Shown: positions 11,509 through 24,683, counted from the first letter of the stretch. The stretch is DNA of 64,000 nucleotides from Albifimbria verrucaria (GCA_020081605.1 JAHREC010000013.1:1798001-1862000); one strand, 5' to 3'. A program made the numbers and translations. Notes: generated by a model from the letters alone, not told the origin.

Positions 11509-13927
11509 CTAGAGGAAGTTGGTGCTCTTCTTCTTTCCAAGAGATATGCTCAGGCGCCCCTTCAGCTTCTCTGTTTTATCGACCTTTTCGGCGCTTTCAC
11601 CGTTCTGGCCGTTCTCCGTAACCGTGCTGGGCGCCTTATCCTTTCCGAAAAAGTTGAAGCTCTTTCTTGATAATGACTTGCTGCCTCGCTTGGATCGGTC
11701 TAGCAGTCCCGTAGATGTCGTGGACCCTTCTTCCTTCCGCCTCTCGTCCTCCTCTTCTGCGGCTGATTTCTTGCTTGCTTCTAGCGCCTTCTGAAGCGCG
11801 TCTTGCTCGTTCTTTCGGGCCTGCAGCAGGTCATCCCTTCGCTTCTTCTCCTCCTGCTTAGCCTGCTTTTGGTTCTCCTTCTCGGCAAGCTTGGCTGCCT
11901 TCTCAGCTGCCTCCCGCTCTTTCTTCTCGCGCTTTTGATCCTCCTTTGATTTTGTTGCTTGCTTCTCTGTAACTGTTCTATGTAGATTGGCGGTGGCAGG
12001 AATTGCAGGCACTGGTGGCACACCGATATCGGGCGCGGTGTTGGCGTGCGCCAACGTAGCTAGCGAGCTGTCGTCTGATGTCGATGGGAGCGGTTGTGTT
12101 ACCTGCCGTTTCAATGCGGGAGTCTCGTTCTTCTCGCCGTCCATATGAGCCATGTTGGCCGCCTGGCTGGCAAGCTTAACTTCCTCCATGCCTTCCTTCT
12201 CTTGCTCCTCTCTAACCTTCTCAAACGTGGTTTCTTGATAGAACAGCACATACGCTGTGGCCATTCCAGGCTTGTCACCAAAGAAATTCAGCACAAAATG
12301 CTTGTCGACTGGCTCTACCATTTCGTCATCGAACAGTATCCACCCGCGATCCTTACTCTTGATGATGGACACGTAGTGACCGTGGTAGGCATTGCCGCCA
12401 ATGTGCACGACGACGGCGTAGAGCTCGTATAACCTGTCCGGATCCTCGGCATCCTCTGTAGTATTAAACATACGCAGGTGGTACGGATACACGACACGGT
12501 GGAAAAGCTTCTGTAAGCGGCTGTAGTCTTCGGTGTATTTGAATCGCTTAAGGTGCAGAGTGAGGACTTTGGGTAAGCGCTTGACCTTCATACGCTTCTC
12601 AGCCTCTTGCAACCCTCCGCAATGGTCACAATGGAACTTGTTGCGCTCGCAAAGCATCTCTTCAGCGGAAAACTTGCGGAGACAAGACGTAACAGATGAA
12701 TGCTCCTCCAAATCGATGGAAAGGTCAAGGAAGGTCTCATCGCGTTGAGATCCAGTTTCGCACGTCAGACACTTGGTCTCCGACGTCAGTACACCCTCGA
12801 AGATGTCGTGAACCCAACCAGTACCAGAGGGGCGGTAGCCATGATTGGCAATAGCAGATCCCAGCACATTTTCAACTGACTGTGCCAGACCGGGATTCCT
12901 GTTGGCTTCCTCCTGCTCGGCCATTTTCCTGGCATTTGCTTCAACATTTGCGATGACGTCGTTGAGGACAAGGCCGTAGAATTCGTGGGCATCCTGATGC
13001 ATTGAGTTTCGAAACATTTCGTTGTCGCGTTTGAAGATTTCCAGGAATCGTTGCGGGCTAAGGACACCGGTTCTCGAGTCGGTTTCGGTCAGGGCGAGGA
13101 ATATGTCCTTCAATCCTGTGAATGTGCACTCATCCATGCCATGTGCAGCCGCATTCTCCTGGGCCAGCTCCAAGATGGGCCCTTTGAGCATGGCTTGTTT
13201 CTTCTTATACTCGGGGTGTCCGGCTTGTCCTCGGGTCGAACACCGACTTGGCCCGGTACGGGTTGGCCGGAGTTGATTGCTTGTCTTTGCTTCATGACTT
13301 GTGAGGCTGTCAGGCCCTTCTGCTTGGTCTGGGCATTCGGCGCAGCAGGGGCTACGGGAGGCCGGATGGTGACGTTAACTTTTGGTCGGGTGCCGTCCGG
13401 GGTATCTGGAGAGGTCATCGGGTAGTTTATAACACTGTCACGAAACATGTCCGAGTAGAAGAGCGCTTGTACGATCGAATTGCAGTAGCTGCGCGAGAGA
13501 TTAGTAATTACAAAACGGTGGTGTCGATGGGATGTGAGCGTCGTACCAAGTATTGCCAAACTGTTAGTTCCGAGTTAGCGAGAGTCTCTCTTCACATTGG
13601 CTCGCCAGATAAACGTCGCACTCACATTCTCAAAACCATAGAATCTACCACTTCCGTCATCGCGCAGAGGGCCAGCATTCTGCAGCATCTTTTCTAAGGG
13701 CGTCAACTCCAACGTGGGGTCATCTTTCTTCTTGGCCGCCGTCTCCTTGGTGGCAGGGCTTGAGGAGGCCTAGGACGCGAGAGACATGTCGTCAGCACAA
13801 AGCAGGGAGGCGCAAGGCAAGGGGTCACTCGAGGGTTTGGAGTGGCAGTCCCGGCCAAAGGAACAGGTGCGATCGAGGGCAGACATACCGTGCCGGCGGA
13901 CTTTATCTTGTTGAAGAAACTAGCCAT
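11509..13927 (-). CDS. creB: Ubiquitin C-terminal hydrolase CreB (USP12/46 type)
   Basis: Deubiquitinating cysteine protease of the UCH family that acts in carbon catabolite repression in filamentous fungi. Model: complement(join(11509..13488,13547..13560,13626..13769,13889..13927)), 725 residues. The catalytic Cys box ([17 protein letters not shown]) is split by an intron beside a 14-nt exon. QDAHEFYG follows. A CxxC...CxxC zinc site is visible (CLTC and CDHCG). The catalytic His box is [12 protein letters not shown] with a downstream DDE. The last 170 residues are a charged Lys/Glu/Arg coiled coil (around [18 protein letters not shown]), as in CreB. One C is missing in the run at 13213-13216, which otherwise splits KPDTP from the following MLKGPILEL segment. 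Confidence 0.93.
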
Positions 13928-14703
13928 GTCGAGGTTGGATAGGCGTCGTCGTCGGGGTGGTTCGGCGCGCGGAGAGGGAAGGGGCTCGCTCGGTGGCGGT
14001 ATCGGCTGGAGGGAGGTAGCAGGCGAGGTCGGCAGCCGGCGCTGCGCAACAGCCGCTCAGCGAAGTTGCTCACAATTGGTGCAGGAAACCATGCGAATGG
14101 GGAGCGTCAATCGGTCGTGAAGCGTTTCCGAAAAACGCAGCGGTGCGCGAAGGAGAGGAGAGGAGAGCACCGAGCGTCTGGTCGGGGTGGGTTTGGACCG
14201 AGGACGGGTTGCGGCGGCGGGCTTCTCGTGGCAGTGGGTGGAGGCGGATAGACAGGCAGACCGGGGAAGAGAGATTGTCTGACGCAGGCGAGAGAGCGAG
14301 ACAGAGACAGAGCACGGAAGAGTCAGGAAAAGGACGAGGCTGAGGAGCTGCGACGGCCGTGATTCACAAAGGCTAGGGAGCGTGGGAAGGGGAGGGAGGG
14401 AGAAGGACAGACGTCTGTCTCGAGGTGGAAGCGGAGGAGCGCCAAGGCTGCACTGCTACTGCACCCAGTCGCTGCGCTTCTGGTCTGGGGAGCAAGAGCA
14501 GTTGGTCGTGCGTTGCGGAGAGAGGCGAATGGCACCCCAGTCTTTCCTTGCTGAAAGGTACCCTTCCTGGCCCCAAGAGGCTTAGCCCCAGCCGCCAGAG
14601 CGACTAGCGAGGTACACTCCGGGGCCCAGATTGCTGGCAGCGATGCGTGGTACTTGGGAGGTTTTGGTGGGGTAAGGAAACGGTGTGGTGGGTGAGACGG
14701 GCA

Positions 14704-14829
14704 AGGTACCTACTTACCCACCTAGGTACCTACCTACTTACCTCTGTTCTGCTGCGTTCTGTTCTTCCGTGGAAGGGGCCCTGCTTACCTTAGTACAGTG
14801 GGTAAGTACGTAGGTAGGTACCTACCTAT
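14704..14829. repeat. TACCTACC / GGTAGGTA arrays
   Basis: Clusters of TACC and GGTA tetramers lie in both orientations at 14704-14742 and 14800-14829, so the two clusters can pair as inverted repeats. Related clusters occur at 15296-15350 and 52565-52616. Confidence 0.7.
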
Positions 14830-14994
14830 AGGGGGTTTGCTTGTGGGTGGGTGGGTTGATTCCACAGCTGCCACCGTAACGGTGCTAGCGAGCCTGCAGC
14901 GATCGAGCAGCGGTTGTGCATCCCTGGCCGACGAACTGCCCGTGGGAATGGGAAATGGGGATCCTGGTTCTGTCGATCGAGGGAGCTCTCACCA

Positions 14995-15080
14995 AGCACA
15001 GCATAGCATAGCATCGCATCCGCGTCGCATCGCACAGCACAGTGCAGTGCAGTGCAGTGCAGTGCAGCACAGTAAGGGAC
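14995..15080. repeat. Degenerate pentamer array (GCATA, GCATC, GCACA, GTGCA)
   Basis: A five-base periodicity runs for about 85 bases and becomes perfect (AGTGC repeated five times) at 15041-15067. The same perfect unit recurs at 36642-36668, and in the opposite orientation, more loosely, at 33505-33540. Confidence 0.8.
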
Positions 15081-15089
15081 AGCATCACG

Positions 15090-15116
15090 GTACAACAGTA
15101 CAACAGTACAACAGTC
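15090..15116. repeat. Short tandem repeat of an ACAACAGT-like unit
   Basis: Three copies of TACAACAG lie directly after the pentamer array. Confidence 0.7.
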
Positions 15117-16882
15117 CGGGGAGGCGCACATTGATCTGTCATGCATCGCATACATCGATCATGTTTAAGCCTTCTGCACATGGCGCTTGGCATTGTTTCT
15201 CCCGGCGTGGCATGGAGTCTCAGTTTGCCCTGGTTGATTGTCGTCAAGACAGAAGGGGACTTATCCGAACGCCCGTTCTTGTACTGTGCTGTGTGTACGT
15301 AGGTACGTAGGTACCTACCAACCTGTCTGCCCTACCTGTCTGCCCTACCTTACCAGCCCCAGGTGGTGGGTGGTCCAGCTGCTGGCCCCTGGAACACAGC
15401 GCATGCAACACGTTGAGTGCCATGCTGCAGTTCGAGAACGTACGTACAGTAGCGCGCATCCTCCCTTGATCCCTGGTTTTGCTTTTTGCAATTGTCAGCC
15501 GTTTCTCTCCCTCCCATCTTTGGTTCCCCGTCCGTATCCAACGGCTCGCTCCATCTTTAGGGCCCACCGACCTCCCATCCCATGCCCTGGCACGACTCAA
15601 GTTTGATACTGGACTAGGCCAGCGAGCCACGCGACCACTTCCGTTGGGACGCTTTTAGGCTTATTTCCTCCCATGTTGAACCCGAGCGAGGCCTTCACTT
15701 GCCTGTAGAGGTCTGTGCTAGCTCCAGAGCATTGTCCAAGGTGACTCCCACCAGTCGTGGTCTATTCGAACAGCTGATGCTCTACCGATGCTAGTGTGGA
15801 ATCTTTCCCTACTATGCGAATTCGAGCAGGCGACTCTAGCCGAACGTGGCAGCTATCTGGACGAGGAAAAGCCGTGCATCACTTCACTCGGCAGTCGGTC
15901 CTCAGGTATCTCGTGGACGAATTGTGCCCGGAAACGAATGGTTGGTGGTCCTCAGAAACAAGCTTGTCCTGGGCTGCGACAAGCCGACCATCGTGCCCAC
16001 CACCGTGACCGGGCTGGACCTCGCTGGTTCGCGTATTCGCCAACGACTGAGAGTCGAATGAATAAATCCCTCCCTCGAATGGCCGTCCAGGCTGCGCACT
16101 CTGACGTCAAAGGTGCAACGTTCCCCAACCCTCCCGTGGGAACCTTTGGATGTGGGGTTGCCATGCGACATTCTTGAATAGACCCGTCATCTAGCGATCC
16201 ATTCCATTCCATGCCAATCATGTGAGGCCCGGGAAGGTTCAAGCATAGATTTGCGGCCCACAGGCCAGTATTAAGGTGGCATCCAATTCCTCCTGGAGTG
16301 GCCTGTCTTCTACTTTTGGGATGCCGTTTTAGGATTCGATTATCCAGCTCATGCCATCCCCATATGAATGCTAATCAGCTGACAACACAGTTTGTGATCC
16401 TGCATTCACTCGCAACCCTCCCAACTAGAACGCCCCTTGGTGAATTTAACCGCCTGGCCACCCGGTCGCTTCAAGGATATTAGAATACAATCCCAGTTAC
16501 TATGTATTATACTGGTGTCCACACAGCACAATGGCGAAATATATAACTTCGGCAGTTTATTAACAACGCTGCTTAATTGGGAGCGGCGAGAAGGCCTCAC
16601 GAATGCTTGTCAATGTTAAGGCTCTGGGTCTGGCCTTCAAAGTACAGGTCAAGGGTGTCAAATTGAATGATATTTTTACAGATAATGTCTTTAACAGAAC
16701 AGTTATAGTAACTTTATCCTACACCACTTCGAATGCTTCAGCCATTCCTTACCTCCACACTGCTGTGAACAAACATAGAGCTTCTCATAGTACCATCTTA
16801 CCAAACTCAATTATTTGCAGACCCCGAGTCGCTTCTCAAATATATAAATAGGGCATGGTGCATTTGTAGCTGGTTATGATTA

Positions 16883-19800
16883 TTAGTCGTCGATACAACA
16901 TGTGACAAACAGGCAAGGGTAATCGTTCAGGAACTTACAGGGAAGACACTCGTCACTGAAGTCGACGAGATCCAGTTTCACAATCGATTTGCTGACTCCT
17001 GGATAAGAGATAGTGGCAGCCACGGAGTCGAAGTTATCCTTGATAGTGGCAATCATGGAGAAGCCATCGTTGCACCTGGCCTGCTGCTCGAGGCATTTAT
17101 TACATACCGGCCTGGTATGGCAAACATCTGTGCCATCAGAATAATGGAACTGCAGGTCCCAATAAACATCACCACTCGGCTGCCATTGTTGAGCAAACAC
17201 GCGTAGGTAGATGCAAGGAGTTTCGGGTGTTGGTTCGGGCTGTTTCGTGGAGGAGCTAGTTGTCGTCGATGGCGGCACCACGCAGGCGGTGGTAGTGACA
17301 CAAGCTGGCCTGTTTCCAGAGCCGTTGCATATAACTGTTGGCGTAGACACCTCGCTCCCGGTGCAGGCGGTTGGAGGCTGCAGCGGGGAAGTCCTCGGTC
17401 TGTGGAGGATGGGCCGGGTCTTCGGGATCCCAGTAGTCGGGCGGCGTACCGGTAGGTTTGGCTTGACAATAATAGCCAGAGCATACATCTCCGCAGCCAC
17501 CCTTGCAAGTCGGCGATGGACTGCCTTGCTTGTAAGTGACTGTTTCGCCGGCAATGGTGCCGGGAGCCTTGGGCGTGATGACTAGAGGGCACGAGCCGCC
17601 ACTTTGTCGCCTAGTTCTGCTACTCGAAGAGCAATCCGCGCCGAAGGGCTTGAGGTCTGCGATTCGAGAGCCAGCCAGGTTAGGAGGACAGCCCGCCAGC
17701 TTTGGATCAACCAGGCAGTCGCCATCCTTAACTCGGCCAGTCCAAATGAACCGGACGGGGAAATCGTTATGGTTTTCATCTTTGGGGCCTTCTATCGGCA
17801 CCCTTCCATAATCAAGCTTGCGATGCATGTACATCACCAGCTTCTTAACATTGGCTGGGTCCTTCAACTCCTCAGCCCATGCCGCAGGGAGCTTTAGACC
17901 TCTCCAATAGGCGATTGTGGAAACAATGAGCGGAACAGCTATTCTCCCAAGTTAGCACCAGTCCTCAGTCGTATCGTATCCCAATAAGAGAGACATATGA
18001 GCCATATTGCTAACCTAGTGATGCTCCATCATCCACCACCAGGCCACTGGCACCAGGCTGAGCCACATGAACTCGATAACCGGGAGCCATGGCGAGCCAA
18101 TCTGCAAAAGGATTGAGAGGCGAAACCACAGAGTTTCTGTCGATGCCGCTCACTACGATGAGGTTTCCGAGTTTCTCTGACTCTGCGGCGTCAGGACCTC
18201 CAAACTTTGAGGGCCAGCCATTAATCTTGTTCCTATATAATAGGTTACGATTGCTGTTGTGTGTTGCCGCCACCATGACGACTCCCAGGCTGTCTAAGCT
18301 CTTTAGTAGTTCATCTATAAAGAAACACGTCAGTCGAGTCTGTCAGGCAAGATGAAAGTATACGGAGACTAGATGAAAGGAAATGGGGACAAAGTTACAC
18401 AAAATTTTAAAATGCGCCTGGCCGACGAACTCCTCGTGGAAGGCTTCCCAGCCAAAAGACATGTTGATAATGACCTTTCTCCGCTCCTCCTCGGATTTAG
18501 AAGTGACGTCTTTGAGAACCGCAACCAGGCTGGAAAGATAGCGGTCTTGGATGTATTTCCTCTTGTCTGGCGGGTCGCCGTTGCTGTTCGTCACAACAAC
18601 CATCTCAGCGTTTCTCGCCAATCCCAGAGTCTTTCCCCAGAGTCGGCTTCCCACCTGGGTACCGTGAACATTTAGTGGGGGCCTTCGTTCTCAGCAGGAA
18701 ACTCGGTGGTCGAAAGGAAGCGAGCCGTCTTTCCGGAGAACTCCTACACTCCAATTAGTCACTGCAGAAAAACGGACGGGACTTACCAGAGAACCTACGG
18801 GGTGGTTTTCGAAGATACCGTCCTCAACTAGGTAAATGGTTTGGCCACGGCCAAAAGAACTATCCGCTTTTTCCCTAGCTCATTAGGATTACCCTCGGGC
18901 GAGAAGTAATCCTCCCATTTGCCCTTTGGAGGTATAGACATGAGAGACAGTTCCCAGGGTTCACTTGAGGTAGAGAAACCACCTCCTGGCTGTAGCCTTC
19001 CCTGATAAGAGTCATTCATCTCGATGATGCTGTGCCCGAACATAAGTCCTAATGCATCGAGTTGCCCATGAATTGCATAGGCCTTCTTTTGATCTACATT
19101 GGCAAGAAAGAAAAAGGCTGTGAAGCCGCCGCCTTCGACGTGTTTGGTCTTTTCCCACAGGGGTTTATCGTCATGTCCTAGGGTCGTTTTAAGATAGTTG
19201 ACGAAGACCTTGACGTCTCGTGGGTTCTTGGGGTAGAAGGTGAAGCTTTCTAATGTAACCTTTGGACAGCCCGCACGCCGAACCACTGCAGCGTCGGTCG
19301 CTCGTGCTGCAATGGCAGCCTGGACGGCACCCCTAGTACTCGTAGTCCCTCCTGAACAGCTGATTGTCGTAGTGACGGAGTCATCGTCATCTTGAACATT
19401 GCAGCCTGTAACGGTTGTACATGTAGGGGATGTAGAGGTCAAAGTGGTGGTTTTCTGGCTTGTTGTCGTCGTAATGATGATATTGGTTGTTGTTGCGCAA
19501 ATGCTGGCAGTCTTGGCCGTGCAGTCGGTGGGTTTGCCCTCGGGATAAGTAACCTTGCCGTCATTGCCGATCCTGTACGTCCTGTCAGCTCTTTGACTAT
19601 TTCCACGTTGCATCGGAACTACTCACGTTACGCGGGGCCATGGTCCTGGCAGCGTACCTGTGATGGTAACACCACTAGGCCATTTGATATTGGGCGGCGG
19701 CCCGGGGAAGGATGCCTGGTGGGTAATCCCAACGCCAGCCACCAATTTTCTTATCTCCCCAGCTTATACAGATCTGAGAGTTGATTCTGGTCAGTATGGC

Positions 19801-22800
19801 GTGAGAGTATCAATTACAATCAAGAAGATAGCTTACCGTGAAGAACCACAGCTTACAACCGGAATGCTTGTCGTTATCCCCACTCTTATCTTCGGGCTCT
19901 GGTATAAGTGTGCCCGCAGGCCAGGTTGTGTATGTCGGGAGCGGGGACCCAGTGCCTGTGAAGAGCGTACAGCCTAGCGAAAAGCTCGTCTTGGTATCTC
20001 CGTTGATCCCGACGGTCTTGGTCGGGCTGCAGCCCCAGTTCATAGTCGTCGGACCCGTGCAATCCTTCAGCGTCATGACAGCCCCGTACTGCGCAATATA
20101 GTGGGTTGTTGGTGGGCAATGGGCCACAAACGGAGGCTTCGTATACGGAGGATTGGTCCAGGTTGAGACCGGGACGTTGCCGGGTCCGCTGCTGGTACTG
20201 CTGGTCCGGCCCGTCGAGCTACTGCTCCACTTGTCCGGAGGTCCGTTCGTGATGGCTGGCCAAGGCGGGAAGGTGATGATTCGCCCAACCTTCTTGCCAT
20301 CTCCATTGGTGACGGTAATTGTAGATTCAGGGATTGTAACGCTGGGAGCGCGCACGATATTCCCGGTCTGGCCCTCAGTGATCTCCACGTTGGACTGCGA
20401 GATCTCATCAGTGATGATAGGCCTCAGAGAGATTACGATGGACGTGGTAGTCACGACAAACGATCCACCCTTACTAGACCCAACTTCGAGAGAGGTTGTA
20501 TACGGTTTCAAGGAGATACTGGTCCTTGAAGGTAGCTGGCTCGGGGAACACGAATGTACACGGCGCCGTGCACTGGGCCGTCTTGGAGGTAAACACTTCG
20601 GTTCCAACGTAGACGATATTCTCGCTGCCATCCAATGGAATCCACAGACTGATCTCACTGGTGTATCCTTGCTTGTTGTCCCGCTGTCGTATCGTCGTGC
20701 TGTTGCTGGAGCCTGAGGCAACCTGCGTGACACCCTTGGTGAAGATATTGTGTATGACTACGCGCTTAGAGCCCTTCACCTCCATGATACGCTCCTGACA
20801 ATCTTCGCTATTGAGGCATGCTTGCTCATAGTTGACAAACCACGAATATAGACCTGCACTGTGTACGACAATATCTTCCGAGTTGAGGATGCGCAGACCC
20901 CATGCCTCCTTACAGGCATTGCTGGTGCAGTCGGCAAAGGTAGGATCTCCACGGAACCGCCCGGTTCGAATCGAGTCACCAAATGGTTTAGGTGCAACAG
21001 GGACTGGCTGGAAGTAAGGCGATTCTGTCTGTATATGGCCAAGGTAAATATTCTTGGCGTAGCGGAGCTGGTACTGGTAAAGAATGGTATGCTCAGAGCC
21101 AGTGCCGTAGAACCAACACGGCCCTTGGGACTCGACAAGTATGCCGCGGCCGCTGTAAAGGCTGATTTGAGAAGCCAGCTTATCAAACTCCCAGTACAAG
21201 CTCATATCGTTATCATGGTCTGCCACCCAAGCCCATACGTTTTCGAAGTAGCCAGTTGAGCCACTAGTAACGTGCAGGAGGAGAGAGGCTGTGATACAGG
21301 CCTCTGAGTAGCCAAGCTTTGGGCACTTTTCGTGGTCCAGATCAGATCCTAGAGCTCCTCCCACGCGTATGTGAGAGTCCCACATGCCGGCAGCGCCGTT
21401 AGAAGATGCCTTGACATTCCACTCGACCATGATGGCTCCAGCCGTTGGTCCCTTGGTGCTGATGATCATATCCGTCATTTCTAAGAATCCCTTGTCGCCG
21501 GGCTTGCCGGCCTGGACGACGACTTGAGGCTTCTTCATATCAGAAAAGTATGAGCCTGTAGCTTGGATCTGGGACCAGCTGGCTCCAAGCACCTTGGAGT
21601 TCACCGGGATCTCAACCGTACCCTTGACCAGATAGATACCGGCCGGAAAGTAGGCCACTTGCCCGGCAGCTGCGGCTTTCTTAAGGAAGGCATTAATTGC
21701 AGATGTCTGATCACCGGTGCCATCATTCTTGCAGTTGTTCTGCGTTGCCACAAGGAATTTGTCGGCACCTAGATTCTCGTACTGCGGACGAGATCTGGTA
21801 AAGAGCTTTCCGTTGGAACCAAGCAGGACTTGGGGTCGCTTAGGTTGACCTGTTACAGCACCGGTCCCTGGACTTCCCTTGCCTCCGGTGTAGCGGCGGC
21901 CGGTGGCCCAGAGCGTCACCTTTGAGATCCTGCCAAAAGCGATGTTAGACTCGAGTTTCATGGGTGATATACTAAACCAGAGGGCTTCTCATCCCAAAGT
22001 TGAAAAGAGTGGAATGAACAGCGACTTACCAGAAAGGAGAGTTTTCCCATTATCTGTCTGAACAGGAGCATTGACGCCGCTGAAGTCGGTGTTATCAATA
22101 ACAATGTTGGGGGCATCCGTAGAAGATTCTCGTGTCAGGATACCGATGGGCACGTTTTTTATGGCAGAGTCAATAAGAGAAATGGAGCCGATGCCTTGGC
22201 CGGTCAGACCACCCTTCCCACTAATATTGAGCCCAATGCTTCCACCATTGACTTCAATGTCTTGAAAGTTAAAGCCCCAGTCCCAGATCATCTGGATAGC
22301 CGTGATACAATTAGTGAACTTGAGGCCTCGCGCCGTGTACTGTTGGGACCCAACACGCCATCCGATGGCGCCGCCTTCAAAGACTAGATCGGAGACGAAA
22401 CCTCCAGAGCCGTTCTCGGTGAAAATACCAACATGGGTTGGTTTCTTCCCTCCCGAGGTAGTCGGCATCTTGAAGAGGAGGTTCTGCAGACTGCAGGCCT
22501 GGCTGACTTGCCAGTGAAGGCCGGTGGGCACAAGAGGCTGGTTGTGGTCATCTGTCTTGAGCGGCATCTCTGTCATGTCGAAAACAAAGTTACGAATCTG
22601 ACGAAAGAATTGATTCTGGTTGATGTACCAGTTTACGCCTTGGCCATCGGGCGTGGCCTCGTTGGGAATATAGGGATCTGTGTCCACCAAGGCGATGCCA
22701 GTGAACTTATCACATCCCTTGATGATAGGCCTGTTAAGGGATCGCCGATGAACTGGCTGTAATAGAGTTGAATAATGGGCGTGCAAATCTTGTATGTTCC

Positions 22801-23607
22801 ACTCTAAAGAGACCTTTAGCGATGCTTCTACCAAGTTAGGAGAGAAACGTACCGGAAAGTAAATGATGGCTCCCTTGCTAAATGTGTTACCGCACTCCAT
22901 ACCGCAACGATCGCCGTCCATGATAGCCGCGTTAATGGCCTCGCTGGCATCTTTCTTGCCGGTAGGATCTGCACCGTACTTGGTTACATCACGGTAGAAT
23001 TTGTAGTCAGTTGCACCAGCCATCGGTTGCTAAGTCCTAGAGCATCAGCATTTGTCTCTAAATAAGGTGTTTTCAGGAACGACATGGCGATGATGAAAAT
23101 GCAACGGAAAACGAACCTTGCCAGAAGGCGCCAGACTCGGCAGCCAATAACTTCCAGACTGCCGAGCAGCAAGATGAGAATCAGTCACATTGGAGTCGAC
23201 GATGATGTTGCTGGGGTCTTCAGGAGAGCCGGTGATGTCTCCATTCCGGAGCTTCTTCATATAATTCTCAAAAGATCCGGATGAAGCCCACACAGCACCA
23301 TTGTACTCGCCTGGATATTATGTTAGCTCTGTCCCTTGTCTATGGTGTTGAGGAAAGGTAACCTGCCTTTGTTAGGGGCTTTGCCGCTCAAGTTGTCTTG
23401 GTTGTCAACCATGTAAGAAGGAGGATCCTGAGGGTCAACAGTTAACTCATTGCTTTAACAGGGTTCTCAGAACTTACTGGAGGTTTCTCCTGGAACTCCT
23501 TGCGATAACCATCGAAAACGCCATCATCGCTCATGACGTTCCATGAGTTCTTGGCCGTAGCCCCGTGGCGGGAGCAGAGCCAAGATAATGGCGGAAAGGC
23601 CGCGCAT
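16883..23607 (-). CDS. Predicted secreted GH55 beta-1,3-glucanase fused to a subtilisin-like (S8) domain
   Basis: Best read as one gene, complement(join(16883..17938,18015..18314,18399..18743,18787..19572,19627..19773,19837..21929,22030..22803,22853..23029,23117..23310,23367..23427,23478..23607)), about 2,024 residues. In order: a signal peptide (MRGLSAIILALL); a GH55 module with the two pectate-lyase-like beta-helix halves (start DYKFYRDVTKYGADPTG; second half NNCKNDGTGDQTSAINAFL); a Thr/Ser/Pro linker with CISWGDKKIGGW; an S8 protease whose triad is visible (Asp in VEDGIFENH at 18820-18822, His in HGTQVG at 18664-18666, Ser in DGASLAVP at 18019-18021, Asn in ATHNSN); then a Cys-rich tail (CKGGCGDVCSGYYC). 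Frame breaks lie near 23562 (2 nt), 22739, 21927, 20544 (2), 19705 (2), 18870, 18679 and 17396 (2). Correcting them gives exactly 2,025 codons. The intron at 23311-23366 would be GC-AG. It could instead be two genes, but no start or signal peptide begins the S8 half. Confidence 0.75.
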
Positions 23608-24683
23608 GACTGTAGATGGATCAGGTGAAGCAAGATAGGACAACTGATGACGGCGTCAACATTGTGTTGGTCGCTGCGGTCATTGGACGGTTTAAGTAGT
23701 ACATCTTGTCAGGACCGTGGTTCCATCTTGCAGCATGGGTCTGGGCCAAATCGAAACTTGGGAATTCAAAATTGATGAAGAACTCCGGCGCTACTCCATC
23801 CATATTCTTCGCTTTCTGACAGAAACGCCACCCCGGGCATACTGATATCCACACAACGGGAGACCTGGCGTATCAATACATGCTCAATTAGAATCTCTGG
23901 CACTTTTGAGCAAATGGCCCCTGTTTGTAAAGGCCTAGACCGCTCGATTAGGGACTTTCCACTTCTCGTCAGCCCATAGCTATGCTTACCGAGCTTCTCA
24001 AACCAAATTATGGCCTGTCCGATGACTGAAGCGGTGCATGCAGAGTAGCACCATCTGCTTACAAGAGGCTCAAACACGCACACGTGGAATCCCAGGCACC
24101 CTTGTTTCCGATTTGACTCAAGAATGCAATAGCTACTAGTATGGAGGATTTAGCCAAAATCAAAACCAGTCATCCTATGTTCTTTGAAATACCCATCCTT
24201 GCCTGTAAATGGCAGCTGACCATTATGAGCCTAATCAGTTTATTTCGCGCGCACAACAACTGAAAGACCTAGTCGAGAATCTAACTTCCCAAGGATCTTT
24301 CATTCCATTAGTAGAATCGTAAAGACTTAGGCCGGTATTCCTGCAGTGTATGCATACCACAAACAACACAAATGGCCGCTGTAATCTAACCACAGATGCG
24401 GACCAGTTTCTAAAAGCGTTATCGTGAGTAACACTCATGCATCAATAGTTTGATTTTTTGTTCACCGTTTAATCCTTGGATGGCGTCACTCAGTTATCAG
24501 ACGGGTTGTAGATGCTCCCCGACCAGCCGAAACTCGTGGTATAAATATCAAGCTGTGGTCCAGTTTGATATTTGTGTTCTGCACTCACAACTGAGCCTTT
24601 CTCCAACACCCTCAGTCTCTCGTGATTAATATACTTTACTTCCCAAACTCGATACCGAGAATCCTCAAGAGGAAAAAGTAATC
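23608..24683. other. Divergent promoter region in the accessory block
   Basis: Just over 1 kb between the GH55-S8 gene and the next gene. A minus-strand frame at 23621-23854 resembles no family I know. A TATA box belongs to the plus-strand gene. Otherwise nothing is visible. Confidence 0.5.
24540..24547 (+). promoter_or_regulatory. TATA box of the small secreted protein gene
   Basis: TATAAATA lies 144 bases before the ATG at 24684 and is followed by a CT-rich leader. Confidence 0.6.

Larger units (their letters stand above)
13928..16882. other. Repeat-rich intergenic region
   Basis: About 3 kb with no supported gene. The creB-proximal part is a purine-rich leader in the + orientation. The middle contains TACCTACC-type arrays, a GCATA-to-GTGCA degenerate pentamer array and an 8-mer repeat. 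The distal part (about 15.6-16.9 kb) shows nothing recognisable. Confidence 0.55.

Noticed and set aside
14995..15116. CRISPR-like repeat cluster
   Set aside because: Units are 5-8 bases in direct tandem without unique spacers, and the host is eukaryotic.
14798..15310. 170-codon frame on the plus strand
   Set aside because: It runs through tetramer and pentamer arrays, which keep frames open by chance; the product is low-complexity His/Ser/Gln repeats.
16883..19800. Separate subtilisin gene next to a GH55 gene
   Set aside because: No start Met with signal peptide, no promoter signature and no stop codon (after frame correction) separate the two; intron phases join them. Kept as an alternative within the entry.
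23621..23854. Minus-strand frame just upstream of the GH55-S8 signal peptide
   Set aside because: Contains no recognisable domain and would leave the signal peptide internal; treated as promoter sequence.
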